Of a stretch of DNA of 53,088 nt, positions 17,730-26,708 are shown in pieces (positions within the stretch are counted from its first letter, which is position 1; every line of letters begins with the position of its first letter). The notes under the pieces are model-generated. The model did no database searches, had not been told where the DNA came from, and was given only the letters and a program-made list of their open reading frames with translations. Source of the DNA: Meiothermus sp. (GTDB lineage: Bacteria > Deinococcota > Deinococci > Deinococcales > Thermaceae). The stretch lies in contig NZ_JANXCG010000090.1 in assembly GCF_025060375.1 (NCBI RefSeq), forward strand, positions 1 to 53,088. The letters run 5' to 3'. Position numbers and translations under genes: made by a program.

Positions 17730-18752
17730 CTACGCCATCACCTCCTTTGCCCTTGCGGTGGTAGAACGCACCACCAGCTCGGTAGAAAGGGTGATCCGGC
17801 TGGTAGGGGGTCGGACCCCACGCAGCATGGCCACCAAAAGGCGCGCCGCCGCTACCCCCATCTGGTAGAGCGGCTGGCGGATGGTGGTAAGGGGTGGATA
17901 AACCTGGCTGGCCTGGGGAATGTCGTCGAATCCAACGATAGAGACATCCTCTGGGATGCGCAGGCCCATTTGTTTGGCCGCCTCCATCACGCCAAAGGCC
18001 ATCAGGTCGTTGGCAGCAAAGACTGCGGTGGGCGGCTGGGGCAAAGAGAACAAATGTTGACCCGCCGCAAAACCGCTGGGCTGCTGAAAGGTACCTTGGA
18101 CCACCAAGGACTTATCAAAGGGCAGACCAGCGGTTGCCAGGGCCTCCTTATAGCCCTTTAACCGAGCCGCTGAAGCTCCAAAGCCTTTCGGCCCAGCCAC
18201 GTAGCCAATCCGCCGGTGGCCCAGCTCCAGGAGGTGAGCCATGGCCTGGCGGGCCCCTGTGTAGTTATCCACGTCCACAGAGGGCAACAGGATTTGCTGA
18301 CCCCGGTGGTCTATTACCACCACTGGAACCCCCGCTTGCTCCACCGCCAAGAGCATCCGGTCTGGGGTTTGGGGCAGAATCAGCAAAAGGCCATCCGTCA
18401 GACTTTGCAAAAAAGCCACCTGCTGCTGCTCACGGGCAATATCCGAGGCGGTGGAAATCAGCATCTCCATCCCCACCGCCCTCAGCTCATCGCTGGTGCC
18501 GCGCACAATTTCCCCCACAAACTGAGTGGTGAGGTCGGGTACCAACATCCCTACGGTTTGTGTGCGTCCTCCAGCCAGGCTGCGGGCCGCCAGGTTGGCG
18601 GTATAGCCGAGTTCGCGAATGGCCTGTTCGACTCGAGCCCGGGTCTTCTCCGAAACATTGGGGCGTTGGTTAATCACATTAGAGACTGTGACAGTGGAGA
18701 CCCCGGCAAGATGCGCTACGTCTTTCAATGTGGCTTTGCGAACCCTCTTCAT
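17730..18752 (-). CDS. LacI-family transcriptional repressor
   Basis: 340 residues. The N-terminal helix-turn-helix [20 protein letters not shown] and the hinge [14 protein letters not shown] are followed by a periplasmic-binding-type sugar domain ([30 protein letters not shown]). It lies just upstream of the sugar ABC genes on the same strand, so it is presumably the local regulator. It is preceded by a near-consensus promoter embedded in repeated TTAAGCG elements. A small hairpin (AGCCCT / AGGGCT) overlaps its stop codon. Confidence 0.92.
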   Translation of the reverse strand: MKRVRKATLKDVAHLAGVSTVTVSNVINQRPNVSEKTRARVEQAIRELGYTANLAARSLAGGRTQTVGMLVPDLTTQFVGEIVRGTSDELRAVGMEMLISTASDIAREQQQVAFLQSLTDGLLLILPQTPDRMLLAVEQAGVPVVVIDHRGQQILLPSVDVDNYTGARQAMAHLLELGHRRIGYVAGPKGFGASAARLKGYKEALATAGLPFDKSLVVQGTFQQPSGFAAGQHLFSLPQPPTAVFAANDLMAFGVMEAAKQMGLRIPEDVSIVGFDDIPQASQVYPPLTTIRQPLYQMGVAAARLLVAMLRGVRPPTSRITLSTELVVRSTTARAKEVMA

Positions 18753-18778
18753 GCGACTTGGCTTAGTAGCTGCTTTTT

Positions 18779-18806
18779 GATTAAGCGGTAAGTTAAGCGA
18801 TTAATC
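18779..18806. promoter_or_regulatory. Candidate LacI operator repeats
   Basis: TTAAGCG occurs twice in direct orientation (18781-18787 and 18793-18799), 12 bases apart, inside an inverted GATTAA / TTAATC pair (18779-18784 and 18801-18806). The core TTAAGCGATTAA is a near-palindrome centred on CG. The site covers the -10 and spacer of the lacI promoter, a standard autorepression position. Confidence 0.45.
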
Positions 18807-18818
18807 TGCCCTTGTCAA
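18790..18818 (-). promoter_or_regulatory. lacI promoter (TTGACA-17-TAACTT)
   Basis: On the minus strand TTGACA (18818-18813) and TAACTT (18795-18790) are separated by exactly 17 bases, giving a predicted mRNA leader of about 30 bases before the lacI ATG at 18752. It is one of the best -35/-10 pairs in the window. Confidence 0.65.
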
Positions 18819-18868
18819 GTCCACTCCTGAAAAACCGGACCAGGACATTCTTCACACCCTTCAGCACC

Positions 18869-18874
18869 TAAAAT
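18869..18874 (+). promoter_or_regulatory. -10 box (TAAAAT) of the hemerythrin gene
   Basis: TAAAAT lies 18 bases before the ATG at 18893. Here a short leader with a GGAGG ribosome site is present, unlike the leaderless genes. No convincing -35. Confidence 0.4.
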
Positions 18875-18892
18875 CCAGCCCGTGGAGGGAGT

Positions 18893-19306
18893 ATGCCCAT
18901 AGAGTGGAGCGAGCGGTACGCCGTGGGTGAGGCCCGCGTGGATCGCCAGCACCAGAAGTTGTTTGAGTACATCAACCGGCTCGAGCGGCTGGTAGAGGAG
19001 GCCCAAAGCCAGCCCCTGGACCAAGAGGAGGTGGAGAACGTATTCGCCTTCCTCGAGGCCTACGTCCACACCCACTTCGCCTACGAGGAACTGTGTATGG
19101 CCCTAAGGGGCTGCCCGGTAGCTCAGAGGAACAAAGAGGCCCACGAAAGGTTCCTGGACTTCTGGACCGACTTCAGCCGCAAACACAGCCCAAAAACTGT
19201 GGACCCCCAGGCCCTGGAGCGGCTTCACGCCGCCCTCTCTGGCTGGCTCACCCAGCACATCTGCAAAGTCGACGTGGGTCTGCGGAAGGCTCCACCCCCA
19301 GCCTGA
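18893..19306 (+). CDS. Bacteriohemerythrin-like protein with one iron ligand changed
   Basis: 137 residues of the four-helix hemerythrin family, which binds O2 at a di-iron site. Ligands in place are H20 (VDRQHQKLF), H61 and E65 (VHTHFAYEE), H84, and H122 and D127 (TQHICKVD). The usual H-x3-H pair reads N80-K-E-A-H84, so the first histidine is Asn. GGAGG lies 4 bases before the ATG. Divergent from lacI. A short GAGGC-TTA-GCCTC hairpin follows the stop with no T-run. Either oxygen binding is altered or the protein senses or stores something else. Confidence 0.88.
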   Translation: MPIEWSERYAVGEARVDRQHQKLFEYINRLERLVEEAQSQPLDQEEVENVFAFLEAYVHTHFAYEELCMALRGCPVAQRNKEAHERFLDFWTDFSRKHSPKTVDPQALERLHAALSGWLTQHICKVDVGLRKAPPPA

Positions 19307-19334
19307 GGCTTAGCCTCCTCATCCCCAGGGGGCC

Positions 19335-19340
19335 TACCCT
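19335..19340 (+). promoter_or_regulatory. -10-like TACCCT before a small membrane protein
   Basis: TACCCT ends 6 bases before the ATG at 19347, matching the leaderless spacing. It directs the start choice away from the ATG at 19341. Confidence 0.35.
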
Positions 19341-19346
19341 ATGGGC

Positions 19347-19571
19347 ATGAGAGGCTTTTATCTCCCCAGGGGTCCGCTGGGGCTGTTGGTCCTGCTCTTA
19401 GCGGGGTCGGTGGGGTTTTTCCTGGTCCTTTGGCTCCTCGCCACCTTCTGGGTGCTGGCCCTGGGGGCCGGGCTGGTAGGGGCCCTGGCCTACAGCTGGC
19501 GCCGCCTGGAGGCCCGGCTCCGGCCCCGCCGCTGGCGGCGCCTACCCGTGCGGCTGCGCCGCTGGGAATGA
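19347..19571 (+). CDS. Small membrane protein, unknown
   Basis: About 74 residues. Hydrophobic segments span roughly 8-26 and 28-46, followed by a strongly basic tail (SWRRLEARLRPRRWRRLPVRLRRWE), giving two membrane passes with a cytoplasmic positive end. I do not recognise a family. Start at the ATG 6 bases after TACCCT; the ATG two codons earlier is the alternative. It lies between hemerythrin and the convergent nth gene, 14 bases from the latter. Confidence 0.55.
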   Translation: MRGFYLPRGPLGLLVLLLAGSVGFFLVLWLLATFWVLALGAGLVGALAYSWRRLEARLRPRRWRRLPVRLRRWE

Positions 19572-19585
19572 GCACCCCAGCCCAG

Positions 19586-20275
19586 CTACCAAGCCCCTCG
19601 GCTCAGGCAATCGGCATAAAGGGGGCACTCCTGGCATTTTGGCTTGCGGGCCGTGCAGCGGTAGCGACCGAAGAGGATCAGGGCGTGGTGCACGTAGACC
19701 CACTTGTCCATGGGGAATAGCTGCTCCAGCTCGGCCCCAATTCTCTCTGGCGTTCTGGCCTCGGACAACCCCAGCCGCCGGGCTAGCCGGGTCAGATGGG
19801 TGTCCACTGCAATCCCCGGCACCCCAAAGGCCGCCCCCAGCACCACCGTGGCGGTCTTCCAGCCCACCCCGGGCAACTCTTGAAGGCTGGCCTTGTCCTT
19901 TGGGACCTGCCCACCGTACTTTTCCACCAGCCTCTGGGCCAGACGGACCAGGTTCCTGGCCTTGGAGCGGTACAGGCCGATGGTTTTGATGTAGGGCTCC
20001 ACCTCCTCTGGGCGGGCCTGGGCCAAGGCAAAGGCGTCGGGGTAGCGCTGGAAGAGGGCCGGGGTGGCCTTATTCACCGAGGCATCGGTGGCCTGGGCTG
20101 AGAGCACTGTGGCCACCAGCAGTTCAAAGGGGTTGCGGTGAACCAGCTCGGTGGCGGCCTGGGGATAAAGCCGCTCCATCACCGCCAAAACCCTCATGGC
20201 CCGCGCCCTCCTGGCCTCCAGCGAGCTACCCGGGTCGTTCCGCGGCCCCTTGCTCCCCTTAGCTGCCCGGGCCAT
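19586..20275 (-). CDS. nth: Endonuclease III (base-excision repair glycosylase/AP lyase)
   Basis: 229 residues. The helix-hairpin-helix LPGVGWKTA carries the catalytic lysine K140, the aspartate is D158 in AVDTHLTRLA, and the [4Fe-4S] cysteines form CTARKPKCQECPLYADC at the end. It removes oxidised pyrimidines from DNA. It follows proS at 2 bases, so it is probably co-transcribed. The N-terminal ~20 residues are a basic extension. Confidence 0.95.
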   Translation of the reverse strand: MARAAKGSKGPRNDPGSSLEARRARAMRVLAVMERLYPQAATELVHRNPFELLVATVLSAQATDASVNKATPALFQRYPDAFALAQARPEEVEPYIKTIGLYRSKARNLVRLAQRLVEKYGGQVPKDKASLQELPGVGWKTATVVLGAAFGVPGIAVDTHLTRLARRLGLSEARTPERIGAELEQLFPMDKWVYVHHALILFGRYRCTARKPKCQECPLYADCLSRGAW

Positions 20276-20277
20276 CT

Positions 20278-21725
<1,448 letters not shown>

Positions 21726-21764
21726 GCGGATGGGCTGCGGCGCGGGTCCGGCCGCCCAAGCCCT

Positions 21765-21777
21765 TTTCGTAACGAAA
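21765..21777. promoter_or_regulatory. Perfect 13-base palindrome (TTTCGT-A-ACGAAA)
   Basis: A perfect inverted repeat with a one-base centre in the divergent gap between proS and the protease gene. The size and symmetry suit a dimeric repressor site. No regulator can be named. Confidence 0.3.
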
Positions 21778-21839
21778 TGGGAGTCTAAGAAACGCATGGG
21801 TAACTTTCCTCATTAACCCTGCGGCCCCATAGGCTGACC

Positions 21840-21845
21840 TATGAT
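21840..21845 (+). promoter_or_regulatory. -10 box (TATGAT) of the protease gene
   Basis: TATGAT lies 95 bases before the ATG at 21941, implying an untranslated leader of roughly 85-90 bases, the longest in the window. No strong -35 at 17 bases; TTAACC is 21 bases upstream. Confidence 0.45.
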
Positions 21846-21849
21846 TCTT

Positions 21850-21915
21850 GGTGCCTTCACATCTAGCGGAGGAGCCAGGGAAGACGCCCGCGGTCAAGTT
21901 GGGCTGAAAGGCACC
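21850..21915 (+). ncRNA. Candidate structured leader of the protease mRNA
   Basis: Perfect 8-base arms GGTGCCTT (21850-21857) and AAGGCACC (21908-21915) enclose about 50 bases of GC-rich sequence that can fold further. The closing arm ends 5 bases before a GGAGG at 21921. The structure begins almost at the predicted transcript start. No known riboswitch consensus was recognised. Confidence 0.4.
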
Positions 21916-21940
21916 TCATCGGAGGCTAGAAAAGAGCAGT

Positions 21941-24517
21941 ATGCAAAGGTTGGCTTTGGTGGGTTTGCTCATCTTGCTGGCGGCCTGCAGCCTCAAAAGC
22001 GGCCAGCCCAGCCCAGAGGTCATAGCCAGCTTGCCTGGACAGGGCGGGGGGCAGATGGTGGACGAGACCCCCACCCGTTGGTTCGTGGAGCTAGAGGGCG
22101 GAGCGCTCAGCGACGGGGTTAGCCTGCAGAGCATTCAGGCGCAGCACACCGCCTTCCGGCAGGCTGCCGAGGCCGCTGGGGTTAGGATTCTTTTTGCCTA
22201 CAGCGAACTCTTCAACGGCTTCTCGGTGGAGGTGCCGGCCAACAACCGGAAGATGCTCTACACCCTGCCCGGGGTGGAGGGAGTCTACCCGGTGGGCACC
22301 TTCAAGCTGCCCCCCCGGGAGCCCGCCAATCCCAACCTGGCCAGCGCCCTCACCCAGACGGGAGCCGACATTGCACAAAACGACCTGGGCCTTACCGGCC
22401 GGGGGATAAAGGTGGGCATCATCGACTCGGGGATTGACCTAGAGCACCCAGCTTTCGCGGGCCGCATCGTGGACGGCTACGACTTTGTGGGCGATGACTA
22501 CGACGCCTCTAACCCGGCCAGGTCCACCCCCGTCCCGGACCCCAACCCCGACGACTGCAACGGCCACGGCACCCATGTGGCGGGGATTGTAGGGGGCAAG
22601 GACAGCCAGATTACCGGGGTGGCCCCTGGGGTTAGGTTTGGCGCCTACAAAGTGTTCGGCTGCGAAGGCTCCACCAGCGACGACGTAGTCCTGGCCGCCC
22701 TCGAGCGAGCTGAGCGGGCCGGCATGGATGTGGTCAACATGAGCCTGGGCTCGCCCTTCGGCTGGACCGTGCTGGGCAAGGCCGTTACCAAGATGGTCAA
22801 GCGTGGCACTGTGGTGGTGGCCTCTGCCGGCAACAACGGTAACCTGGGCCTCTTTGCCACCGGCGACCCAGCGGCCACCGAAGGGGTCATCAGCGTAGCC
22901 TCGTTTGACAACATCAGCGTCAACGCACAGAAGGCCATCGTGAACGCCACCGGCAACCCACTGGGCTACCTGGTGCTGGGCGGAGCCGAAGCGCCCCCCA
23001 CCAGCGGCACCAGCGCCGAGGTGGTCTGGATCGGCCGAGCCTGCAACGCCGATGCCCTCCTGGCCAACCCAACAGGCAAGGTAGCCCTGATTGAGCGAGG
23101 GGCTTGCACCTTCAACGAGAAGTACCAACGGGCGGTGGCCGCTGGAGCGGTTGGGGTCATTATCCACAACAACGTTGCGGGCCTCTTCGCCGGGGGCGGC
23201 GTGGCGGGCGTGGGGGGTGTCTTTGGCATCAGCATCTCCCGGGAGGATGGCCTGGCCCTGCGGGCCCTCACCGCCCCCACCACCCTGACCTGGACGCCCG
23301 ACACCACTTTGGTCGCCAACCCCACCGGCAACCTCATCTCCAGCTTCAGCTCCTGGGGTCTGAGCCAAGACCTCGAGCTCAAACCCGACCTGGGGGCCCC
23401 CGGCGGCCTGATCCGCTCTGCAGTGCCCTTGGAGCAGGGCGGTTACGCCATTCTGAGCGGCACCTCCATGTCGGCGCCCCACGTAGCCGGCGCGGTGGCC
23501 CTGCTGTTGGAGGGAAATCCGGCCTTCTGGCGGCATCAGCGCCCCAGCGAGGTGCGCAAGTACCTGCAGAACACCGCCATGCCCAAGCCCTTTGCCCTGG
23601 CCCCCGCCAGCGGCTTTCCCGAGACCAGTTACCGCGGGGGCGCGGGAATGATTGACATCGTGGCGGCGGTGCAGAACCGGGTGACCGTAACCCCCTCGGT
23701 CATCTCCTTTGCGGCCAAGGCCGGGCCCCACACCGAGCGGCTGGTCCTCAAGAACCGCAGCAACGTACCCCTCATCTACCGACCAGTGCACCTGCCGGGT
23801 CCCTCGGCCCAGGGAAGCATCTACGCGCCCAGCTTTACCACCGCGGTGGCCGCGGTGAGCTTCAGCCACACCCAGATCACCGTTCCGGCCCGGGGCGAGG
23901 CCACCCTGACCGTGACCATCACCCCGCCTCCAGGCCTGCCCAACAGGGGCCTATACGGCGGGTATGTGCTGCTCGAGCCCGTGGGCGCGGGAATCAAGAT
24001 GAACGTGCCCTACGTGGGTATGCAGGGCGGCTACCAGGCCATCCAAATCCTAACCCCCACCAGCCTTGGCCTCCCCTTGCTGGCCCGGCCCAACGCCGCA
24101 GGCACCGGCTATGACCCCCTGCCCACGGGGGGCACCTTCACCCTTCAGGGCAACGACATCCCGGTCATCCTGGCCCACTTCGAGCACGGCGCCCGGGTCT
24201 ACGAACTGGCCATTCTGAACGCGGCCACCGGCGCCCCCATCCACCCCAAGCACAGCCTAGCCGACTACGCCGAGTACACCATCCGCAACACCAGCGCCAA
24301 CGGCTTCTTCGCCATTCCCTGGGATGGCACCCGCATCAGCAAGTACAAGAAGGAGGACGTCTACGGCAGCAATGTGCGCATTCCAGCCGAGTTCCAGCCG
24401 GTGCCCAACGGGCAGTACCGGCTGCAGATCCGCGTTCTGAAACCCCACGGCAACGAGCGTAATCCCGCCGATTGGGAGACCTGGACCTCGCCCACCATCA
24501 CCCTGGCCCGGCCCTGA
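21941..24517 (+). CDS. Subtilisin-like serine protease, lipoprotein (S8)
   Basis: 858 residues. The lipoprotein signal peptide MQRLALVGLLILLAAC places the lipidated Cys at 16. An inhibitor-like propeptide (about 45-120) precedes the S8 domain with triad D162 (GIIDSGIDLEHP), H209 (NGHGTHVAG) and S509 (SGTSMSAPH). A protease-associated (PA) domain is inserted between His and Ser (about 345-455). The C-terminal ~280 residues are beta-rich (Fn3-like) and end near 858. It is expected to be anchored on the cell surface and secreted-protein degrading. GGAGG ribosome site, structured leader upstream, strong terminator downstream. Confidence 0.93.
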   Translation: MQRLALVGLLILLAACSLKSGQPSPEVIASLPGQGGGQMVDETPTRWFVELEGGALSDGVSLQSIQAQHTAFRQAAEAAGVRILFAYSELFNGFSVEVPANNRKMLYTLPGVEGVYPVGTFKLPPREPANPNLASALTQTGADIAQNDLGLTGRGIKVGIIDSGIDLEHPAFAGRIVDGYDFVGDDYDASNPARSTPVPDPNPDDCNGHGTHVAGIVGGKDSQITGVAPGVRFGAYKVFGCEGSTSDDVVLAALERAERAGMDVVNMSLGSPFGWTVLGKAVTKMVKRGTVVVASAGNNGNLGLFATGDPAATEGVISVASFDNISVNAQKAIVNATGNPLGYLVLGGAEAPPTSGTSAEVVWIGRACNADALLANPTGKVALIERGACTFNEKYQRAVAAGAVGVIIHNNVAGLFAGGGVAGVGGVFGISISREDGLALRALTAPTTLTWTPDTTLVANPTGNLISSFSSWGLSQDLELKPDLGAPGGLIRSAVPLEQGGYAILSGTSMSAPHVAGAVALLLEGNPAFWRHQRPSEVRKYLQNTAMPKPFALAPASGFPETSYRGGAGMIDIVAAVQNRVTVTPSVISFAAKAGPHTERLVLKNRSNVPLIYRPVHLPGPSAQGSIYAPSFTTAVAAVSFSHTQITVPARGEATLTVTITPPPGLPNRGLYGGYVLLEPVGAGIKMNVPYVGMQGGYQAIQILTPTSLGLPLLARPNAAGTGYDPLPTGGTFTLQGNDIPVILAHFEHGARVYELAILNAATGAPIHPKHSLADYAEYTIRNTSANGFFAIPWDGTRISKYKKEDVYGSNVRIPAEFQPVPNGQYRLQIRVLKPHGNERNPADWETWTSPTITLARP

Positions 24518-24531
24518 CGGCAGGCCCCTCC

Positions 24532-24558
24532 GCCCCCTCCCCTGGGGAGGGGGCTTTT
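24532..24558 (+). terminator. Rho-independent terminator of the protease gene
   Basis: Eleven-base perfect arms GCCCCCTCCCC / GGGGAGGGGGC around one T, followed by TTTT. It is the clearest intrinsic terminator in the window. The next gene's -10 box begins two bases after the T-run. Confidence 0.9.
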
Positions 24559-24560
24559 CC

Positions 24561-24566
24561 TATGCT
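24561..24566 (+). promoter_or_regulatory. -10 box (TATGCT) of the GNAT gene
   Basis: TATGCT ends 8 bases before the ATG at 24575, and it sits directly after the upstream terminator; leaderless. Confidence 0.6.
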
Positions 24567-24574
24567 TAGAAGAA

Positions 24575-25099
24575 ATGGAACTCCGCGGCCCCCGCGTCCG
24601 GCTTCGCCCTCCCCACCCCGAGGACACCCTGCCCCTTTTCGCCCTGATGTCCGACCCGGCGCTCGCGCCTTGGGTCTACTGGTCTCCTCCCCAAAACCCC
24701 CACCCGACCTACACCTATCTGGAGAGCCTCCGCCACAAGGAGGGCTTTTTCATCGTGGAGTTCGAGGGCCAGCCCATAGGGGTTGTCGGGCTGCATCTGG
24801 ACTGGCCCAACAAGCTGGGCGAAACGGAAACCTGGCTGGGCCGGCCCTACTGGGGACGGGGGCTCAACACCGAGGCCAAGGTGGTGCTTCTGGACTTTGC
24901 GTTTGGCCCCTGGGATTTGCGCCGTGTTCAGGCCATCGCCCACACGCAAAACCTGCGGTCGCAGCGGGCCTTGGAAAAACTGGGTTTCAGACGCGAAGGC
25001 CTTCTGCGCCGCTGGCGGTGGATTCGCGGAGAGCCCTGGGACTTCTACATGTACAGCCTGCTGCCCGAGGAGTGGTTGAGCTGCCGGCCCGCCCCCTGA
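24575..25099 (+). CDS. GNAT N-acetyltransferase (RimJ/RimL-like)
   Basis: 174 residues beginning MELRGPRVRLRPPHPEDTLP, then a GNAT fold. The acetyl-CoA site region is GRPYWGRGLNTEAK (about 89-102), followed by VQAIAHTQNLRSQRALEKLG and EGLLRRWRWIRGEPWDFYMY. This pattern is typical of RimJ/RimL-type protein N-terminal or small-molecule acetyltransferases. Leaderless start. The substrate cannot be deduced. It stands between a terminator and the alr promoter, so it is monocistronic. Confidence 0.88.
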   Translation: MELRGPRVRLRPPHPEDTLPLFALMSDPALAPWVYWSPPQNPHPTYTYLESLRHKEGFFIVEFEGQPIGVVGLHLDWPNKLGETETWLGRPYWGRGLNTEAKVVLLDFAFGPWDLRRVQAIAHTQNLRSQRALEKLGFRREGLLRRWRWIRGEPWDFYMYSLLPEEWLSCRPAP

Positions 25100-25132
25100 G
25101 CCGGGCGGCTTCTCGGGCAGGCGGCTCGAGCC

Positions 25133-25138
25133 TAAACT
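25133..25138 (+). promoter_or_regulatory. -10 box (TAAACT) of alr
   Basis: TAAACT ends 7 bases before the ATG at 25146; a weak TTCTCG lies 17 bases upstream. Leaderless. Confidence 0.6.
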
Positions 25139-25145
25139 GTCTTCC

Positions 25146-26249
25146 ATGCGGCCGGCCTGGCTGGAGGTCAACCTCGATGTCCTCGCGCACAACTTCCACC
25201 TGCTGAAGGAAAGGGCCGGCGGCGCCCAGATAATCGGCGTGGTCAAGGCCAACGCCTACGGACACGGCGCGGTAGAGGTGGGCAAGGAACTCCTGCGGCT
25301 GGGCGCCTGGGGCCTGGCGGTGGCCACCCCCCAGGAGGCCCGGGAGCTGCGGGAGGCAGGGGTAGTGGGGCGCATCCTGCTCCTGGGCAGCCTACATCCC
25401 GAGCAGGCCCAGGCGGTGGTTGAGCTCGAGCTCATCCCCTCCATCTCCACTTTGGAAAGCGCCGAGGCGCTCAACGCCCTTGGCAAACCCATCCCAGTGC
25501 ACCTGGAGTTCGACACGGGCCTGGGTCGGTCGGGCTTTCCGGTGGAGGAGGCCCACCTGGTGCAGGAGCGGTTTGGCCGCTACGAAAACCTCCTCATCCA
25601 AGGCATCTACTCCCACTTCGCCGACGCCGAGGAGGACGCGCACCGGACCAGGGAGCAGATCGGGCGCTTTATGGAGGTGCGGCGGGTCTTCGGGCCGGGC
25701 TACTTCTACCACCTCTGCAACACCGCCGGGACGCTGGGCTTTGGCGGGTGCGGCTTGAGCGCGGTGCGCCCTGGAATCGGGCTCTACGGCCTGCTGCCGG
25801 GCTGGGGCCTACGGCCCATCGCCCGCCTCCTGGCCAAACCCACCCAGGTGAGAAAGCTCCCCGCCGGCCGAAGGATTGGCTACGGGGGCCTGTACACCAC
25901 CCAGGGCGAGGAGTGGATTGCCACCCTACCGGTGGGCTACGCCGACGGGATACCCCGGCTGGTCTTCAACCGCGCCACCGTGCGCTACCACCCTCCCAGC
26001 GGTGCCGAACCCTTAGCCTGCCCAGTGGTGGGAAGGGTCTCCATGGACCAGATCACCGTGCGTTTGCCCGAAGAGGTCGGGTTGGACCAGGTCTTTGAGG
26101 TCGCCACCGCCGACCACAACCCCACCAGCAGCCTCTGGGGCTGGGCCGAGCTCACCGGAACGGTCAGTTACGAGCCTGCGGTGCGGCTCTCCCGCCGCCT
26201 GAACAGGGTGTACCTGCGGGGAGGTGTGGAGGTGGCCCGGGTAGGCTGA
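25146..26249 (+). CDS. alr: Alanine racemase
   Basis: 367 residues of the PLP-dependent racemase family that makes D-alanine for peptidoglycan. The PLP lysine is K34 in VVKANAYGHG; the second catalytic residue is Y246 in RIGYGGLY. TIPVGYADG is represented by TLPVGYADGIPR. RVSMDQITV completes the family signature. Length is normal. Leaderless start; nothing in the same operon except possibly the small gene 77 bases downstream. Confidence 0.96.
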   Translation: MRPAWLEVNLDVLAHNFHLLKERAGGAQIIGVVKANAYGHGAVEVGKELLRLGAWGLAVATPQEARELREAGVVGRILLLGSLHPEQAQAVVELELIPSISTLESAEALNALGKPIPVHLEFDTGLGRSGFPVEEAHLVQERFGRYENLLIQGIYSHFADAEEDAHRTREQIGRFMEVRRVFGPGYFYHLCNTAGTLGFGGCGLSAVRPGIGLYGLLPGWGLRPIARLLAKPTQVRKLPAGRRIGYGGLYTTQGEEWIATLPVGYADGIPRLVFNRATVRYHPPSGAEPLACPVVGRVSMDQITVRLPEEVGLDQVFEVATADHNPTSSLWGWAELTGTVSYEPAVRLSRRLNRVYLRGGVEVARVG

Positions 26250-26326
26250 GCATTTCCCGCGCCCTCAGAAGGAAAAAGGGGGCCAGAGGCCAATCTACCC
26301 TAAGACCCGCCCCAGAATTAGGAACG

Positions 26327-26647
26327 ATGAGGGCCATCCGGCTTTTCCAGGGCTACCTGTGGCATCCCAAGGGGCTGGCCTTTGACCCAAGGACCCAGCT
26401 CCCCCGCCGGCTGGGAGAGGTGCACATCCTGGTGGACAGGGTCCCCCCTCCCATCGCCACCTTTGAGGACGGCACACCCGCTGAGACCCAGCAGTTCTAC
26501 CAGGTGACTCTCCTGGTGCGCACCGAAAAGGAGCCCGCGGAGCTCAAACCCCTGGCCGAATGGGCCAGCCGCGAGCTGGACCCCTACCTGCGGGCCACCC
26601 CCAAGGAGGTGGGTTGGCAGCTCCTGGAAGACCTGCGGCCCATCTGA
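26327..26647 (+). CDS. Conserved-looking hypothetical protein
   Basis: 106 residues, soluble, no recognised domain. The sequence is proline-rich and of balanced charge (VHILVDRVPPPIATFEDGTP), with a C-terminal helix-like EWASRELDPYLRATPKEVGWQLL. Coding-like third-position GC and an AGGA motif 3 bases before the ATG support it as a real gene. It follows alr and faces the gamma-glutamylcyclotransferase gene 61 bases away. Function unknown. Confidence 0.65.
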   Translation: MRAIRLFQGYLWHPKGLAFDPRTQLPRRLGEVHILVDRVPPPIATFEDGTPAETQQFYQVTLLVRTEKEPAELKPLAEWASRELDPYLRATPKEVGWQLLEDLRPI

Positions 26648-26708
26648 GCGCCTTCTGTCCCCAAAGGAGGCCCTACGGGTTGCCCGGGGCCTCGGGGGTG
26701 GAAGGCGG

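Noticed and set aside
21850-21940. Known riboswitch in the protease leader
   Set aside because: I compared it mentally with TPP, SAM, cobalamin, c-di-GMP, ZTP and fluoride consensus cores and found no match.
21841-22122. Small frame overlapping the protease leader
   Set aside because: It continues out of frame into the protease and shows no ribosome site; the leader is better read as RNA structure.
22439-23869. Long minus-strand open frame inside the protease gene
   Set aside because: It mirrors codon bias of the plus-strand gene, has low-complexity His/Gly/Ala composition and no recognisable domain; the plus-strand protein is clear.
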